The notes: generated from the sequence alone by a model not told the origin. Positions 1 to 13,631 are shown, counted from the first letter of the stretch. The stretch is DNA of 64,000 nucleotides from Strongylocentrotus purpuratus (GCF_000002235.5 NW_022145552.1:1185501-1249500); one strand, 5' to 3'. Program-made: numbers and translations.

Positions 1-577
1 ATCTGAAAATTCCCGTCCATCATGAATCTTCAAGACAAATACATTTTGTAACTTCTCTATAAAATATTCATAAACCTTCCTCGATAATACATCTCTGAGG
101 AGCTTCATAGTACTGTTAAACTGCATTAAAATATACTCTTTTACATCCACTAAACTCCAGTTATCCTTTTTTCTGCTTCTCAAAATAGCTCCACCCGGGC
201 CTATTACACACACACACACACACACACGCATGCACACGCAATTTGGTATAATAACAAGTTTTTTTCTTGTTTTCTTTTCTTTGATGCAAGTGATGAAAAT
301 GAAAGCTCAACATTTTAATATCCATGTTTTTTTCTCCATACACCCATTTCATATCTTGTCGACAGTATTTATAAACTCCATTTTCAAATATTGAAAATAA
401 AGGTACTTCTCTCTTGGCACAATATTTCCCTGTCCCCTCTCATTCCAATAAAAATAAAATCTAGAGCGCTATTGTATCAGTTATAAAGTCCTTAGCACCA
501 TGGTTTTTGTTAAGTTTTCTTAAAATTTTTGAAGCGACATGTTTTTTTGTTCCTTCTCTCTCTAATTGGAGCAGACG

Positions 578-3500
578 TTAGCAAAACTTATTCACGAACT
601 TTTCTAGCTGTGTTAAATCGTCTTGACAGAGTTGCACCTCGGTATCATCAAGCTTTCCTGCAAGAACAACGAGGCCGGCCATCTTGAAAGTCGTAGGCTG
701 CATGGATTGAAATGTCTCCATTTGGCCCTTCAGAGCTTCTTTCATGAAAGGGAAATCGTGTACGACAACGACCATGTGATCTCTTCCTGAAGAAGAAGAA
801 AAACAGAAGGAAAAGAAGAAGAAGCTAGAAAAATAAAGAAGGAATGACCCTCTGCTCATTAAAGTGTTTATACATAGCGTTACGCAGGACAAAATTATTA
901 GGTTTTGTGCTTTCGTTGCGGGAACTTATAACGCACCAAAACAATGATATAATTAGGGTGTATCTACACATATTGGAAGTGATTTAACACTAAAACAATA
1001 ATAAAGGATAGTATGGATTTTCCAAAGACGAAATACCGTTTGCCCTCAATGCTGTAAAGGTTCTTTAAATACCAAATTCAATAGATTAATATCAATCCAT
1101 TAAGTAGCATTAAATTACACCATAAAGCCATCAACCGATAACACGCTTACATTTCCGTCTCTTACCAAAGACCTGATTGCAGTTCTTCAGGAACTCGTCA
1201 TAGATTGAGTTTTGGACATCAGTGATGGAGAACCCCCTGTTATGGACCGAATGGCAGAGAATCATGGCATCAGTTCTGTTCACCTCCGAGGGAAACTGGA
1301 AATCCTCTAGGCGATTGAAAGGCAGCTCCAGCTCTAAAACGACGCACCTGGAAGAGTCTGATGAGGTCTGTAACTTCTTCTTGAGCCAATGGATGCTCCT
1401 GGTGCTCGAGGAGGTACAGATATAGATGCTGGGTATGCGTGTTGGCCATACCTTCGAAAGTAACCATGGTAACCAGCCGAATAAATCGAACCAAAAAAAC
1501 CATTTCCCTAACCGACCGAACCATCCAGAGGACTTATCTGAAAGTTGATTTTCTTCCTGGCACACTTTGCCGCTCTTATCATCTGTTGTTGCAGGTTGTT
1601 CTGGATTAATCTCAATGGCTGGAGTGTCTCCATCAGGGGGGTGTTTCACAAAGCCTTTAAAAAAATGACAAATGACATAAAATCAGTGACAAATTTGCTG
1701 ATAACCAATCAGAAGCAAGGATCTCAGTAGCTCATAACAAAAAATGTAATTTGTCACTGATGAAAAGTTTTGTTAAACACCCCCCTGCTCTTGGTAATGA
1801 CACCAGACGTGTCGAATTAATGATTTAAGAAAATGCAAGCAATCGGGACATTGCCCATTTTGTCCGGAATCAAATATATTTTGGGCCAAATCAGTATTAA
1901 AAAAAATTATCTTCACGTCCATCAAAATATAACGAAACGGAACTAAAAACAATCGTTGACAGCATGTAATGTAAGTTGTCATTTTGTGGGAAATAGTACA
2001 CCGGAGCGATGAGGTGGTGAGGGAGGGGGGGGGGGGGTATTACTTTAAGATCTCATAAGCAGTGTTATTAACATGTTTGAGGTTGCTCTGGGTTTGAAAA
2101 AGTTGAGTATATTTGTTTTTTTATTCTCCTTGAGGATTTTATTTTTATGAGAACACAAAGCCTTTCAAGAACTAAATGAGAAGGGCAATCTCAATACTTT
2201 AATCATGTTCTGATCTGATCTGATCTGATAGGATATTGAAATTGCCTTGGGTAGATTTTTTTTAATTACCTATTCGATCATGTTCATGGTTATGTAAGCG
2301 GCAGAAAGAAGATAACAAGTACAACTTTATACCTTCCTGTGTAAGCAAATCATTTGCCAGGTATTTCAGGTTTGCTTTCTTTAGTGCCTCCAGTAAACCA
2401 GATTATCTGCTCTTCATCAGGGACCGTATCATGTGCAAGATTCCAGAACTATATTTTGGTTTACCATATCCATAATACCCATTTTTCTTTTCTTTGCCCC
2501 TTTTTTTCTTGTTTTAACAAACAAAATTTGTCGTCATTATATGCCCCTCCTCTCATAAAATCCCACTTATACAGCATGTGAAGTAAATTATCCACTGTAT
2601 TTAAGGTTTTTTCCCCGCACAGATGGAATAAATGAGAATGTAGAAGATAAACCTTTTTCTCGATGCAATAGATCAGCCAGGTAAAGAGTTTCATATTGAG
2701 AAGAAATTCAATTTTCAAACAAGATAACTGTTATACCTTTACCTGTGTATACCTTCATGGGGTGTGCCTGGGGCGGATCATCGATGGTTTTCGACCATGT
2801 CAAACCAAACTGAGCGTCCGCTTCTGAAGAGGATGAAGTTGCAGATTTGGATCCTCCATCACCCAAATGATATGGTTCTATGTCCTTCGGAAAGGAAGTG
2901 CTAGAATCTTTCGGGCCAAATTGAAAATCGCCGCTGTTCGAATGTCGTGGAGAACTCTGGGGAAAAAGATGTGATTAACTTTGTTTGAAGTATTTATTAA
3001 ACAATTTATCCCAAAAGAGAGACTTATCCAAAGCTCTCATGATCCTCCTTTCACCAGGTATCAAAAAATTGCTCTAAGGTGTTACAATGCCGTTCAGATT
3101 CCGTCCGTGTTTTCGCATCTGATAGGGCGTGCAACACGGAAACAGTCCAGGCAGTGGACTTATAACCTCAGAACTGTTCGGTGCTAGTACAAATGATGTT
3201 ATGTGATTGTTTTAGTCAGTCATTTTGGTACAAGCTAAAAGGGGCTTCTTCTGCATAAAATCGGTAGAAATGTGAACGAAATTTGAATATCATTTCATAT
3301 CTATCCGAATGTATGAAAAAGGTGTGTAATTCTGTTCATCATTAATAGATTTCCAATGGAGTATATTAGCTTAGCCCATATTTCCTAAGTCATTCCATTT
3401 TATTATGTCTGTGCAACTAGGCTTCTCGAAATCAATACTTGTGGTGCAGTCAACTGCGTATTAATTTGATGTAGCCCGTTAAAAAGGTGGTCACTGAAAG

Positions 3501-4240
3501 TAATATTTCTCATCAATTTGAGGTGTTTTGAAACCCACTCAACATAAACGAATTTAAGTTAATCACATCGACTTTTTCTCCAGATCCCAAGAACAAGAGT
3601 CGTCTGCGGATAAAGACCATTCTCGGCTGCAGCAGCTTTTCTGAGGAAAAAGAATGACCGTTGGCCTTCAGATCTACGACAACATTAAAGTGTCTCAATT
3701 TCGAGTTTAAATCCTTCCTGTTTTAGTAATGCTTGACATGCTTGACATCTATGCAAATGCCTACTTTTATTATTAGTAATAACAGTAGTATTAGTATTAG
3801 AAACGCATTATTCCAAAATAATATATGGCACTCAAATAAAGGGCATGGCTCACCTGACGTTGTGGTTGTTTAATTACTCCTTCATATGTTCTCTTACTTC
3901 TAGATGTGGAGGATGTGTGTTGAAATGGATTCAAATCAATCGTTTCCTGTAATTTTTGTTTTGACGCTTTGGGGCTTTTCTTTCCATTTTTCTCTGTAGG
4001 GAGTGATTTACTGGTGATTTGCTGCTCTCGTTCATCAAAGTATAGTTCTGATGCATCAACGTATTCTTCATCGACATCGCTATTGCTATCGCTTTCCACT
4101 GACAAATGTTCTATGGCATCACAACAGTCGTCTTCATCCTCGCCTAATTTGCGTCGCTTTTTAGAAGGTTTTCCAAACCTCTCCTTAATGTTTTGAAGTG
4201 TTTTTAGCAATGACATCGATGAACCAGGTAGCAGGGACAT
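578..4240 (-). CDS. Copy A of the death-domain-family gene (death-domain exon largely lost)
   Basis: Exons on the minus strand are 4240-3854 (ATG at 4240, acidic and basic N-terminal region), 2956-2743 (Ser-rich linker starting SSPRHSNSG), 1654-1166 (Trp-rich hydrophobic segment plus first half of an alpha/beta domain) and 786-578 (rest of that domain, stop TAA). All four donors are GT with good context (for example CAG|GTGAG at 3854). The death-domain exon expected near 2475-2340 is reduced to its last third and is out of frame. The four other exons sum to 1299 nt, a multiple of three, because the lost exon is flanked by phase-1 introns; an exon-skipped protein of 432 residues is therefore possible. 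The exon starting at 1654 uses an acceptor inside a MITE. A 5' UTR exon ends at 5626. The function is unknown; compared with copy B this protein would lack the death fold. Confidence 0.6.
1636..1785. mobile_element. 150-bp MITE in the exon acceptor of copy A
   Basis: The element starts GGGGGGTGTTTCACAAA and ends with the inverted form TTTTGTTAAACACCCCCC. Copy B lacks it, reading straight from the exon into the intron at the equivalent place (26741-26755). Copy C carries the same element at 46650-46799, so the insertion predates the A/C split. No clear target duplication could be defined, so the superfamily is open. Confidence 0.85.
2343..2480 (-). pseudogene. Degenerate death-domain exon of copy A
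   Basis: The last third still matches the copy B exon (LEALKKANLK-type helix, then donor near 2336). Upstream of it the frame is lost and the first two thirds of the death fold are missing. The same damaged form occurs in copy C (about 47355-47495), so the loss is shared. Confidence 0.7.
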
Positions 4241-5625
4241 AGGCGATGGGTTGAATGCTTACTGCTCGTCTGGATGGAGACAGTGATTGATAAATTATCA
4301 TTATTTTATACAATGACCGAAAAGATAGACTGAATCAAGCAAAGTCAAAAAGCACAAGACAGCACACAATGGAGGAAACTTGCGGGTCGATGTCCTCCCG
4401 AGGGGCGGAACCATCAAAGGTCTACTATTACCGATCCGCGTGAGCGTTAATAGGACCTGGGTAGGGGGTTGGGGTTCGTCCACCCTCGCCATTCCTGCCG
4501 GATTGGAAAAAAGCTATTGAAGCTAATTTGTTTTTGTTTTTTTGTTGATTTTGTTGATTGAATTTTATTTCTGCATTTTTTCCAAATATAATATAACTAA
4601 ATAACAAAGAACATATAAATGTAAGGTATAATAGAACATAAACAAACAATAATTACATAGTATTGTACATTATAATAACGAAACTTAATATTTCCATATC
4701 ATAAACTTAAATTATTATTCGAACTATTCTGTTGGAAAAGTGCAGGAGACCGCAATCATAAGCAAAGCTTGACAAGGATGGCGGCCTCAAAAAAAAAAAA
4801 TAAAAAAAAAAATCTTAAGGTAAAACTTAAAATGAAAAAGTGTTTCATTTTAAATGATAGGCCCTTTAAAAAGATATACAGGTACATGCATAGAGATATA
4901 TCCAGATCTATTCATGGCAAGTAAAAATTCATAGCATATCATGTTTTTGTGGGGCTCTGAAAATTGAAATTTTAGATTTAAAGAAATGAAGTTTAATTCG
5001 GGGAGATGTTTATGACTTGATAAGTTCATGAATGTTATACTTGGTATAAACAAGGAATATCAATCTAAAGAACGCAAAATCTTGAGCGAACTATAATTGT
5101 AGTTGATACTGAATGGGCAAGAAATGAGGCATGGTTAATAATTACCACTAGTAATTTGCCAGGAAATACATGAAGATAATAATTTTTAACCGTTGTAAAC
5201 CTGATGTTTTTTGTTGTTTTTATAACTCAAGAATGAAACTAAGGTGTACTGGTTGAATTGGGCCCGTACTTAAACGCTTCTAGATGTAAGCTTAATATGA
5301 CACATTCTCAAGAAACATGCATCGGGACAAATCAATTTGTCAAATATTTAAATAATTTGAACAATTATTAAGGTTATGAATAATTGCGTGGTTTACTGTA
5401 GATCTACATTTAAGATTCCAGATAAAGATCATCTATCTAGTATTCGCGTTGAATACAGAAGCCTATAAGGGTGAGGCTATAGTGTGGCTGAAACGAAGAA
5501 GTTATTATTTAAAACATATAGATGTGTCCAAAAGGATGAAGAAATGGTGAAGTGTCTATAGAGAAAATGGTCAACTGTAAATCTCCAATAATAAATGCAG
5601 GATTAAAAATATTGAAACCACTTAC

Positions 5626-5806
5626 CACGTAAACACCGTGGTGTTACTCTTTTGCTTGCTGCCTGTATATTACGACCTTATACCCGCGGGTGTATCGCAT
5701 ACAGCAAGCTGTAGTGCCTAGATTGTGGACGTACTATCGATCTTACCGTTGTCTTCTTTCAGGCTCACTTTATTTGTATCGTTATTATCCGGGGTTTATT
5801 ATTACC
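5626..5806 (-). other. 5' untranslated exon of copy A
   Basis: On the minus strand an ACGTG|GTAAG donor lies at 5626/5625. The sequence upstream of it matches the equivalent region of copies B (38677 on) and C (50669 on), each with a GTAAG donor. No ATG-led frame joins the downstream coding exon, so it is read as 5' UTR. Homology to C stops at about 5806. Confidence 0.5.
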
Positions 5807-5829
5807 TTTTATAAAGGCTAAAATGATTG

Positions 5830-6425
5830 AGCAGTTTTCTTCTTTTCCAAGTAGATTTTTTTTTTCTTTTTTTCCCTGCGATGCCGCCCTGGTTTTATAG
5901 GCGGCAAGTGGCGCCGAATGGCGGGCAACCAGGTGGCATTTGGCGCGAAGTAGTCACCAATCGGGTGCCGTTTGGCTCGCGCCACTGCACATTTGGCGCG
6001 CTTTGGCGGGCTATCCGCCTCTGTTGGAATTATTTGGCGCGTAGTGGCGCAAACAAGGTGCCACATGGCGCCAAGTGGCGCCATGTGTGCGCGAAATCTC
6101 ATTGGCGCAACTTGGCGCGCGCCATTACATTCCAGTGGATTCCAATAGGCGGATTGTTTGCGCTAAAGGGCGATATGTTCGCGCCATTTTGTGCCACTTG
6201 GCGGACACTTGGCGCTGATTGCTCGATGCAAGTGGCGCGACGAAAATTTCAAACATTTTGAAATTTTCTTGCCGCCACATTCAAATTTGGTGCCGTTACG
6301 GGCCACCACGAGCCAGTTGGGAGGCAGTTTGAGCCACTACACGCCACTAGGCACCTTATTGGCGACACTAGGCGCCACAGTAAATTGCACTGGCGCCAAC
6401 TGGCGCCGGCCCAGTGGACTCCTAG
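5830..6425. repeat. GGCGCC-rich island of unknown type
   Basis: About 540 bp of high GC in an AT-rich window, packed with near copies of TTGGCGC, GTGGCGCC and TGGCGCCA. Toward the right the words appear more often in the opposite sense (GCCAC, CGCCA), around a perfect 12-bp-arm palindrome, GAAAATTTCAAA and its complement, near 6242-6269. The open frames across it are low-complexity. It replaces the promoter side of copy A. I do not recognise the family; a palindromic non-autonomous transposon is one option. Confidence 0.6.
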
Positions 6426-6426
6426 C

Positions 6427-7160
6427 ATAACATTATTCATTTATGCACCAACGGTACATTCTATGATACGCAGGTTGAAGTATTCTTTTCAAGAGGACAA
6501 ACAAAAGGTATTCATGAAGCACATCTAGGACTTTGGCAGTTATTATTCTAAGATGCTCAAAGTGGAACTTCTCCATGTGTAAACGATCTGTGGATATATG
6601 GGGTCATTTGTACCATGTGATATCTGTAAACTCTCGTTCACGAACATGTTTTTGCAAATTAGACAATCAATTAAAATAATCTTGATCATAGTTTCCCAAA
6701 ACAAACATATATTTGGGTATGGTGGATTGTTACCTATCTAATTTCCTTCTGGCCTGGACTTCCCTTTTAAATGCATCGTTTAACAATGTTAAATCTGAAA
6801 TGCATGGTCCCACGTGTTATCAGCGTCTTTGATATTGAAGCCCTAAAAAAAATGCGCTCCAAAATGATCATGAAGTGCCTCAAAAAAGTAAAAATCTTTG
6901 AGTAACCAGTTTTACCCTACTCATTTCTCCCATAGACTGCAGTGTTATGAAAACCGTTAAGAAAACGAACCTTTAAATTTCGATTTCCAATCATAAAATA
7001 TCTTGATAATCAGCCAGGCGCCGGCTTGTACATTTAAATGTCATGGGATTTCTGACTGACCTAAAATATTATAATCATGATTGCATTATGAGCTAAATCC
7101 AGGATTTTGTTCAGAATCTGAGACAAAGTTACCCAATCCCGTTAAGGGTATGGCAAAGTA
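6427..7160. repeat. Two interspersed repeat families
   Basis: 6427-6640 matches the right part of an element seen whole at 31348-31675 (inverted) and about 52980-53300. 6765-7140 matches 51985-52370 and 53425-53830 (start words GCATCGTTTAACAATGTTAA, later ATGAAAACCGTTA). No protein frame is evident in either. Confidence 0.65.
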
Positions 7161-7221
7161 CGCTATTGGCCTCAAGTGACCCTTCTTCTAATCCCAGCGG
7201 GTCTCTCTCTATATCTCTCTC

Positions 7222-7222
7222 T

Positions 7223-7273
<51 letters not shown>
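7222..7273. repeat. (TA)n microsatellite
   Basis: About 25 TA units. Copy C (53879-53893) has only about 7, a large length change since duplication. Confidence 0.95.
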
Positions 7274-7278
<5 letters not shown>

Positions 7279-7824
7279 CTTCCTTCCTTCTTCCTCGAAT
7301 TTATATATCCTTCGGACAACCCTTTGTACATCCCTTGGTCCCTTAAAAATGCTTTTCTGTTGCTGTTAATGCCTGTTTAGATGCAGGAATGGGTATTAAA
7401 GATAAATACCAGTTATGGTCATGCGAAAAATGGGAGAGCACTGTGCCCCCCCCCCCCGGAGGGCTGCCTCTGCTAACCACTCTTCGTTACCACTCTTCGT
7501 TAATTGATACTATTTGTCTTGGCGCTCTTTTTTCAAGAGATTTAAAGTTATTTATTTATACATTTGTTTAAATGTATTTGTTTATTAAAATATATGTTTA
7601 AAGGATAACACAGGAGCCATATGTTGCTTCTAACCATCTTCGCCTCGAACTTCAGGATATATTTTCCGCATCGTTGTGAAACCCGGTCTCCTCTGCGAAT
7701 CTCACCATGTCGAATCGTGAATTCCTATTCCGACTTTAAGGATGCATTAGACACGTGATCGATTACACCGTTTTGTTTGCCTTCAAGTTCGTACATTTTC
7801 GTTCAATGTACTTACCTTGTTAGG

Positions 7825-7895
7825 CGCCTTGAGCATCTCTTGGGGTGGATATGTGCGCATTATAAATGTTGTTATTATTATTATTATTATTATTC
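7825..7895 (+). mobile_element. Retroposon 3' tail ending in (TTA)n
   Basis: The motif GGCGCCTTGAGCA, then TGTGCGCATTATAAATG and an ATT/TTA repeat, is the end of a LINE or SINE. Similar tails are at 43595-43655 and 58680-58755. Confidence 0.55.
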
Positions 7896-8261
7896 AATAT
7901 TTGCTCCAGGAAAAAAGAGAGCCGGGCTATTTCGACAAAGGAATAGCGGTAGGGATAGGGTCGGTATTGGGTTTCAGATATGGTTTAGTGTGAAGGTGAA
8001 AGTAAGGTATATATTTGGATCCAGGGCTGAAGTTGAGAATACGTTAAGGGCAGAATATTAACAGTGGGTAACTGAGCATATATCATCGTATACAATCGTC
8101 GTTTAACTTTGTTTTGTCGTGCTTCCTGCATTTCCTATGTTGAAGAAAAATTTAGAATCATTTATGGCACTTTGCTCATGTTCTCAGTAAATAACCATTT
8201 ACACCGTCTCGATTTAAACAATGCAAGTTGTAATGTGTCATGACCCCACCCCTTCATCCTC

Positions 8262-8262
<1 letters not shown>

Positions 8263-8296
<34 letters not shown>
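8263..8296. repeat. (CT)n microsatellite
   Basis: A short run of about 16 CT units within a pyrimidine-rich stretch. Confidence 0.95.
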
Positions 8297-10372
8297 TTCT
8301 CTCTTAAGTCCCCCTCACTCTTTCTAAATACTTCTCTCTTTAATACTCTCACACACACAAACAAATATTTCTCACAAATGCTCCTCTCTCTTTACATTTA
8401 TTATCATTCATGTGTAAATTCCCATTCCCTCTCCCTTCAAACCTGCATAATCTGGCACTAGCCAAAATTCTAGTTAAGGCGAGGGTGAAATATATGCTCC
8501 GTCCCTCTGGTGTTAAATAAATGCCTGTACACGTACCCGTTGATGACAATGGGTTACATTCTGACTGTATAATAATTATACCCTCCCCGCATCTTGACTA
8601 ACTTTAAAAAACTCTTTACGCTTGAGAGAGAAACATCAATTCGAGACGAATAGTCAAATGATTTATTAAACATTTTGTTTGTGAACTCTATGTACTCTTG
8701 CACGTATAAGTTTATTAAGCTAATGAAAGATCTGGTATCGAAATGTAAATTAGTGATATATTGAGGAAGACAAAGAAATAGTATTGATAACTTACATACT
8801 TTGAAATGAAATCAAAAGTTATATCAACTTTACTTCTTAGATCATGTTCAGAATATCATCTCAAGAAATTCCCCCACTGTTATAATATACATCCTGATAA
8901 TTGCACTTGACTATATATATGATTTTAAGGACCATCTATATCTATCCAGTGCTATACAGTAATACATACATTTGCGAATCAAAAATACACATGCAAAGAG
9001 TTGATTGATTTGGTATGCCAACTTAGCCCCATAGGGTATTTTGCACACAGGCACGCCTGCATACTGTAGATGCGAGTAATGTGTATTTACTTTAATAAGT
9101 TGAGCATTCATGTGTAAACATATTATTAACGATTGATATGACATGCGTAAGGTAATGAATGTTCACCTGTTCAGTATTTGTTATTAACAGATTAACACAT
9201 TGAGAAAGTTCCTTGCATTATTAATATTTGCATTCTCACTCTTAACACCATATCTATGTACAGCCAATTGATTTTCTGCCCATGAGACATTTACGTCCTC
9301 TTTTAGAGTTTTCATATTTTCGTGTTCAGCAAAGTTATTTTGATATAAATATTTTAGTACTGAATGATAGTACTTTTAAAATGTGTATACGATCGGAATA
9401 GCAATGACGATATTACGTAACACGAAACAAGATTGAATAATAAGATATGACGCGATAAGATAGATAACATCAGAATTATAATTACAAACATTAGACAGAA
9501 ATTATTAGCTTCAACGCAAAATGTACCATAGGAAAACATGTAGCAAATAATATGACAATGCTATGTCATAATGGTAGGGTACCTGATATGCTTCCGCCAC
9601 GTTTAAGCGGGACTGCACTACTTGTAGCTACTTGCGTCCTCTATATAGCAAACAATGCCTAAGCGGTACCTGTTGGTCCCCCATGATCCCCTTTTTCTTA
9701 TGTTAATTGAGAGCTCATTTGATGAGATAACCACCTGCCAGTGACTACGCAGGGAGGTATAATCCCTCCTGCCCAAACTAGTACAGACAGGCTCTAAAGA
9801 AAATCCATTATATGATACCCTTTTTTCTTTTCGTTTTAAATGCATTCAAAACATTACAAATATTTACAGATATGTGTGAGGTCTGGCCAAGCGATTGTCT
9901 GAAGAAAAATCGAGAGATGATTGAGTTCCATACACACAAACAGTGTTGTATACCTTAGTAATTGAGAAGAAATTGACTCAGTCTTGCTGAACGTCGCATG
10001 CTCAGCCCACATAGATATATCAAACTACAGACACACACAAACACAAACGCACTCACGCACACGGGCACATATACGTTGCATGGTATTTTGGTCCAAAATC
10101 TTGTCATATTTCAAATTCGAAGAATTAGAAAAGAAAACAAAATATTTTGCGATATTCTTCCAACATTATTACAACATATATACATAAAATAAGATGAAAC
10201 AGTTATTCTGTACAAGTTTGAATGTTTGTCCAAAGGGCCCCATCATATTGAAAGCTGCAACCATCTTATGTATATGGGTTTATTGCATATACATTGACAC
10301 ACCTTACAAAGTGACCCTAGCCTCCGTTTTATTTCTTCCTCTACTACAACTGAGTTGCTGGAGCTATTACGA

Positions 10373-13300
10373 CTATTCAATATATTTTGCTAGATCTCCG
10401 ACTCCTATCTCCTGAAGGATAGTCTTCAGTTGGTCCATATTACCACCAGTTTCTGTTTGCCAGTGTGCCAAGCAAGACCTAGTAGCTCTCTGGTAGTCAT
10501 TGGTTGCCCCACATAGGATGTTGTTGGCTTCGTTGTATTCGATGCCAAGACCTGTGCATAGCGATGTGTATTTCTCTGCAGGCATGTGTCTCGACAGCCT
10601 GTCAAATGTTTCATCTGATTTGAGATCAAACCTGGGGAATGAAACGATTAATATGATTACCACTCATTGATGCTACTTCATAGTCAAAGGTTTGACGCAT
10701 GATGATGATTATGATAATAATGATAATGATAATAATAATGACGCTAACACAAATAAAAATAATAATAAAAATAATCATGATTATGATAATTATTTTAAAG
10801 AAGGTATACCTAGGACACCACATCGGCTGCATTACTATAACACTTCCTGAAGGACCTACTATTATTATTACCCAGCAATTGCCAAGTACCAATTTGCAGT
10901 CGGGTGGAGAGTAGCAAATGTGAATAAATGAATTGGTCAAAGGACCTTCGTGCCCGGCTGGGATTCAAACCCTCAACCATGGAATTACGAGTCAAGTTGA
11001 ATGAAAATGTGTACCATGAAACCTCCTGATTGTTAGCACATGTTCAAGAATAGCATCCAAAAAATATGCCTTCATTCGTAATAAACAAAAACGGGTACGA
11101 AAAGGGCCATCCAATGTAACATTAAGTTTTAGCTTACTGAGCGCACATTCATAAACGGTATCTTGTTTTCACAAAAAACGGGTACGTACGAATACACATG
11201 TTTGCTTTTATCGTGAAAAGGTTACCCTTTTTAGCGCTTACTTGCTCTTTCAAAAAAATAAAAATAACACACCTTTTTTGTTCGTGAACTTTACTGGCAA
11301 TTTACCCTATTCTATATCTCATTAGAAGTATGTAATTTGGGGTCCTTTCAATAACTTGAATAACTCCGTCATAAGGGCGAGAAATACCTCTCTATTAATT
11401 AACTTATTAAGTTAAAAGAATACCTCGTTCAGAACCCATTTTATATGTCACTAAAGTGCAGCACTGGTCTTGAGATTACGATGTGAAAGAAACTGTGTGG
11501 AAGCGATTGGGAAAGGTTGATGATGTAATATATACGAAATGAAGCATACTTTGAGTTTGTGGAATGATACAAATCTAAAGAAATGGACGAATTATTGCTA
11601 AATATAAGATACACCCAAGAGAAATATAATAATCCTAAGCTTTCTGTTCTTTAATGTAATATTTCAAATAAAAGGGCATTGAAGAGAAATCCATTTCAGG
11701 CGACATTTCTAATATGATATTCTTCCAAACCGTCATAACAAGATTGTTCATAAAGTGCTTTTCATTTTCGCCACAACTCGGCCTACTCTTTCAAATATAT
11801 TATAGATCGGTTACATACCCTGGTAGCGCTGGCACACCTGCTGCTTGTACACTGGCATGCATGGGAAGGAATGGTGCTCCTGCTGCTGTAGTATATACAT
11901 TAATTAAAAGTCAAGTCCATTTTGATTAATATTTGAGGCTGGTTTCGGGTGCTGGTCTTAAAGCTATTGTAGCAAACAACTTAAAAAACTTACATTTAAT
12001 ATTGCTACTCTTTTAGAGACACTCATTTGTTTGCTTCTATTATTTCAAGTGCTACACTCCTCCCAATGCCTGATCTAGTGTCGAAATATTTGAATAACTA
12101 TATCCTATTTAAACTGGCACTACTCTGTTAAATAAAAGCTCACGTTAACATTACTTTTATAATTGTGTTAGGATAGCAAACATGGCAAACATAGCAAACG
12201 AGTATAAACAGTAGAAGAAGAAGAAAATGTGTCAGATGACTTTTTTTTTGCACAGAAATCTTAAAGCTTTGATTTTATTTATCCTTTTAAGTTTATGATT
12301 TATATCCCCTGTACCACACTGAAACTAACTTGTGTATACTGTATATGCCTAATTCATCATAATGGTTATTTAGTCATTGATCATGGGCTTTACTCGAACG
12401 CCAATGTGAAATTTGTCTAGTTTGTGCTTATAAAGCTTATGTTATGTTTAAACAAAAAAACAGGTCTGTCAGTGTTTGGTTTTAGTTTGCATAATTTTGA
12501 ACAAATTTGATTTGTCTCACTTTTTATTAATTATATGTAACCCAAATTGAGTATGATTGATACACATCTATTGGTCCTAGGACTCCTTTAAAAAGAAGCT
12601 AATTAACAGCATTACAATGTCAATCTGTCAACATATATAACTTTCCATTCTTAAACATTTTGATCGTTAATAGTTTGAATTTAAGGTGAAATTCACATTT
12701 GATAGTCTTCCGTAAAATAAAGAATCGCATTCATGCGCTGCATGTGGATAGCTTATTACCATTTTATTTTGTAAAACATATTTGGAATGGGGATCGAAAG
12801 TGAATCACGTACTTTATTGACGTTTGTCAGTCGTAATTTTTCTCAGAAGTCAACCAGTTTCCACAAGACATTGTTCTAAAATCACGGAATTAGAATTCTT
12901 TTAGACTTTCAGCTCAAAGTGGGTAACTTTTGGCCCCTCCATCATACGTACCATCATATGGCAAGATAAATCGAATCCGTGTCGGGTAAGAGGGAGACTC
13001 TTTTTGATCCAAGGTGAATTTGAGATACTTTTGGCTTTCCCCGGACTCGAGTGGCTTAACGTCAAAGAAGAATTGTTTCCTTTCAACGTGGTTCATATCC
13101 CTTTCGCCAAGTTTCTATTTTAAAAGAAAAAGGAATTCAAGGAAAGTTGAGTTAATTTTCTCATTAAAAAGACAACTTGAAAAGCATAACCTGAAGTTCA
13201 AACATCACCGCACACTCTAAAGTTACCTAGAATATTTTTAAATGGTACATAAATCACATAATCATGCCTGGGTAAATAATAATTGAAAATAAGAAGGCGG

Positions 13301-13631
13301 GAAAGATATAGAGAGGGGAAAATGTGCGTAATTGCGTTGCAGTGCATTTCTTAGTTCTGTGAATTAAAGAAGGTAAAGGTAAAAAGTAACACACACTTTT
13401 TATCAAAAAAATGAAATCGAAAATATTAAGAATTTACTTAATAATGTTTCGTATCAACTGAATGAAAATTCGGCGAAAGGGTTTGTACATGATATTAAAA
13501 GTTTGACATTAAAAGTGAGATCCATCCCCATGTTGATGGCTAATGAGAAAGGGCGGGTGTATGTGCATGTGTTTGTGTGGGTACCTGTGTAGTTGGCTGC
13601 TCTGCGTTCGCAAGTAATAAGTGTGTATGCA

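Larger units (their letters stand above)
1..7425. repeat. Segmental duplication copy A
   Basis: This stretch aligns with copy C (about 44515-54046) and, in part, with copy B (about 25521-28655 and 36215 onward). A and C agree almost base for base over 1-490 versus 44515-45210, and again over 6427-7425 versus 53089-54046, at both ends of the unit. Between 5806 and 6427 copy A holds a GC-rich segment where C has about 2.2 kb including its promoter. The unit carries one minus-strand death-domain-family gene. Boundaries were judged by eye. Confidence 0.85.
7430..10370. other. Gene-free interval
   Basis: No exon-like frame with recognisable homology is visible. It holds a C11 run (7447-7457), a retroposon 3' tail (7825-7895) and a CT microsatellite (8263-8296). 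The rest is AT-rich unique-looking sequence. Confidence 0.6.

Noticed and set aside
6249-6440. Trp-rich short protein frames in the GGCGCC island
   Set aside because: They follow from TGG within the repeated words and occur on both strands.
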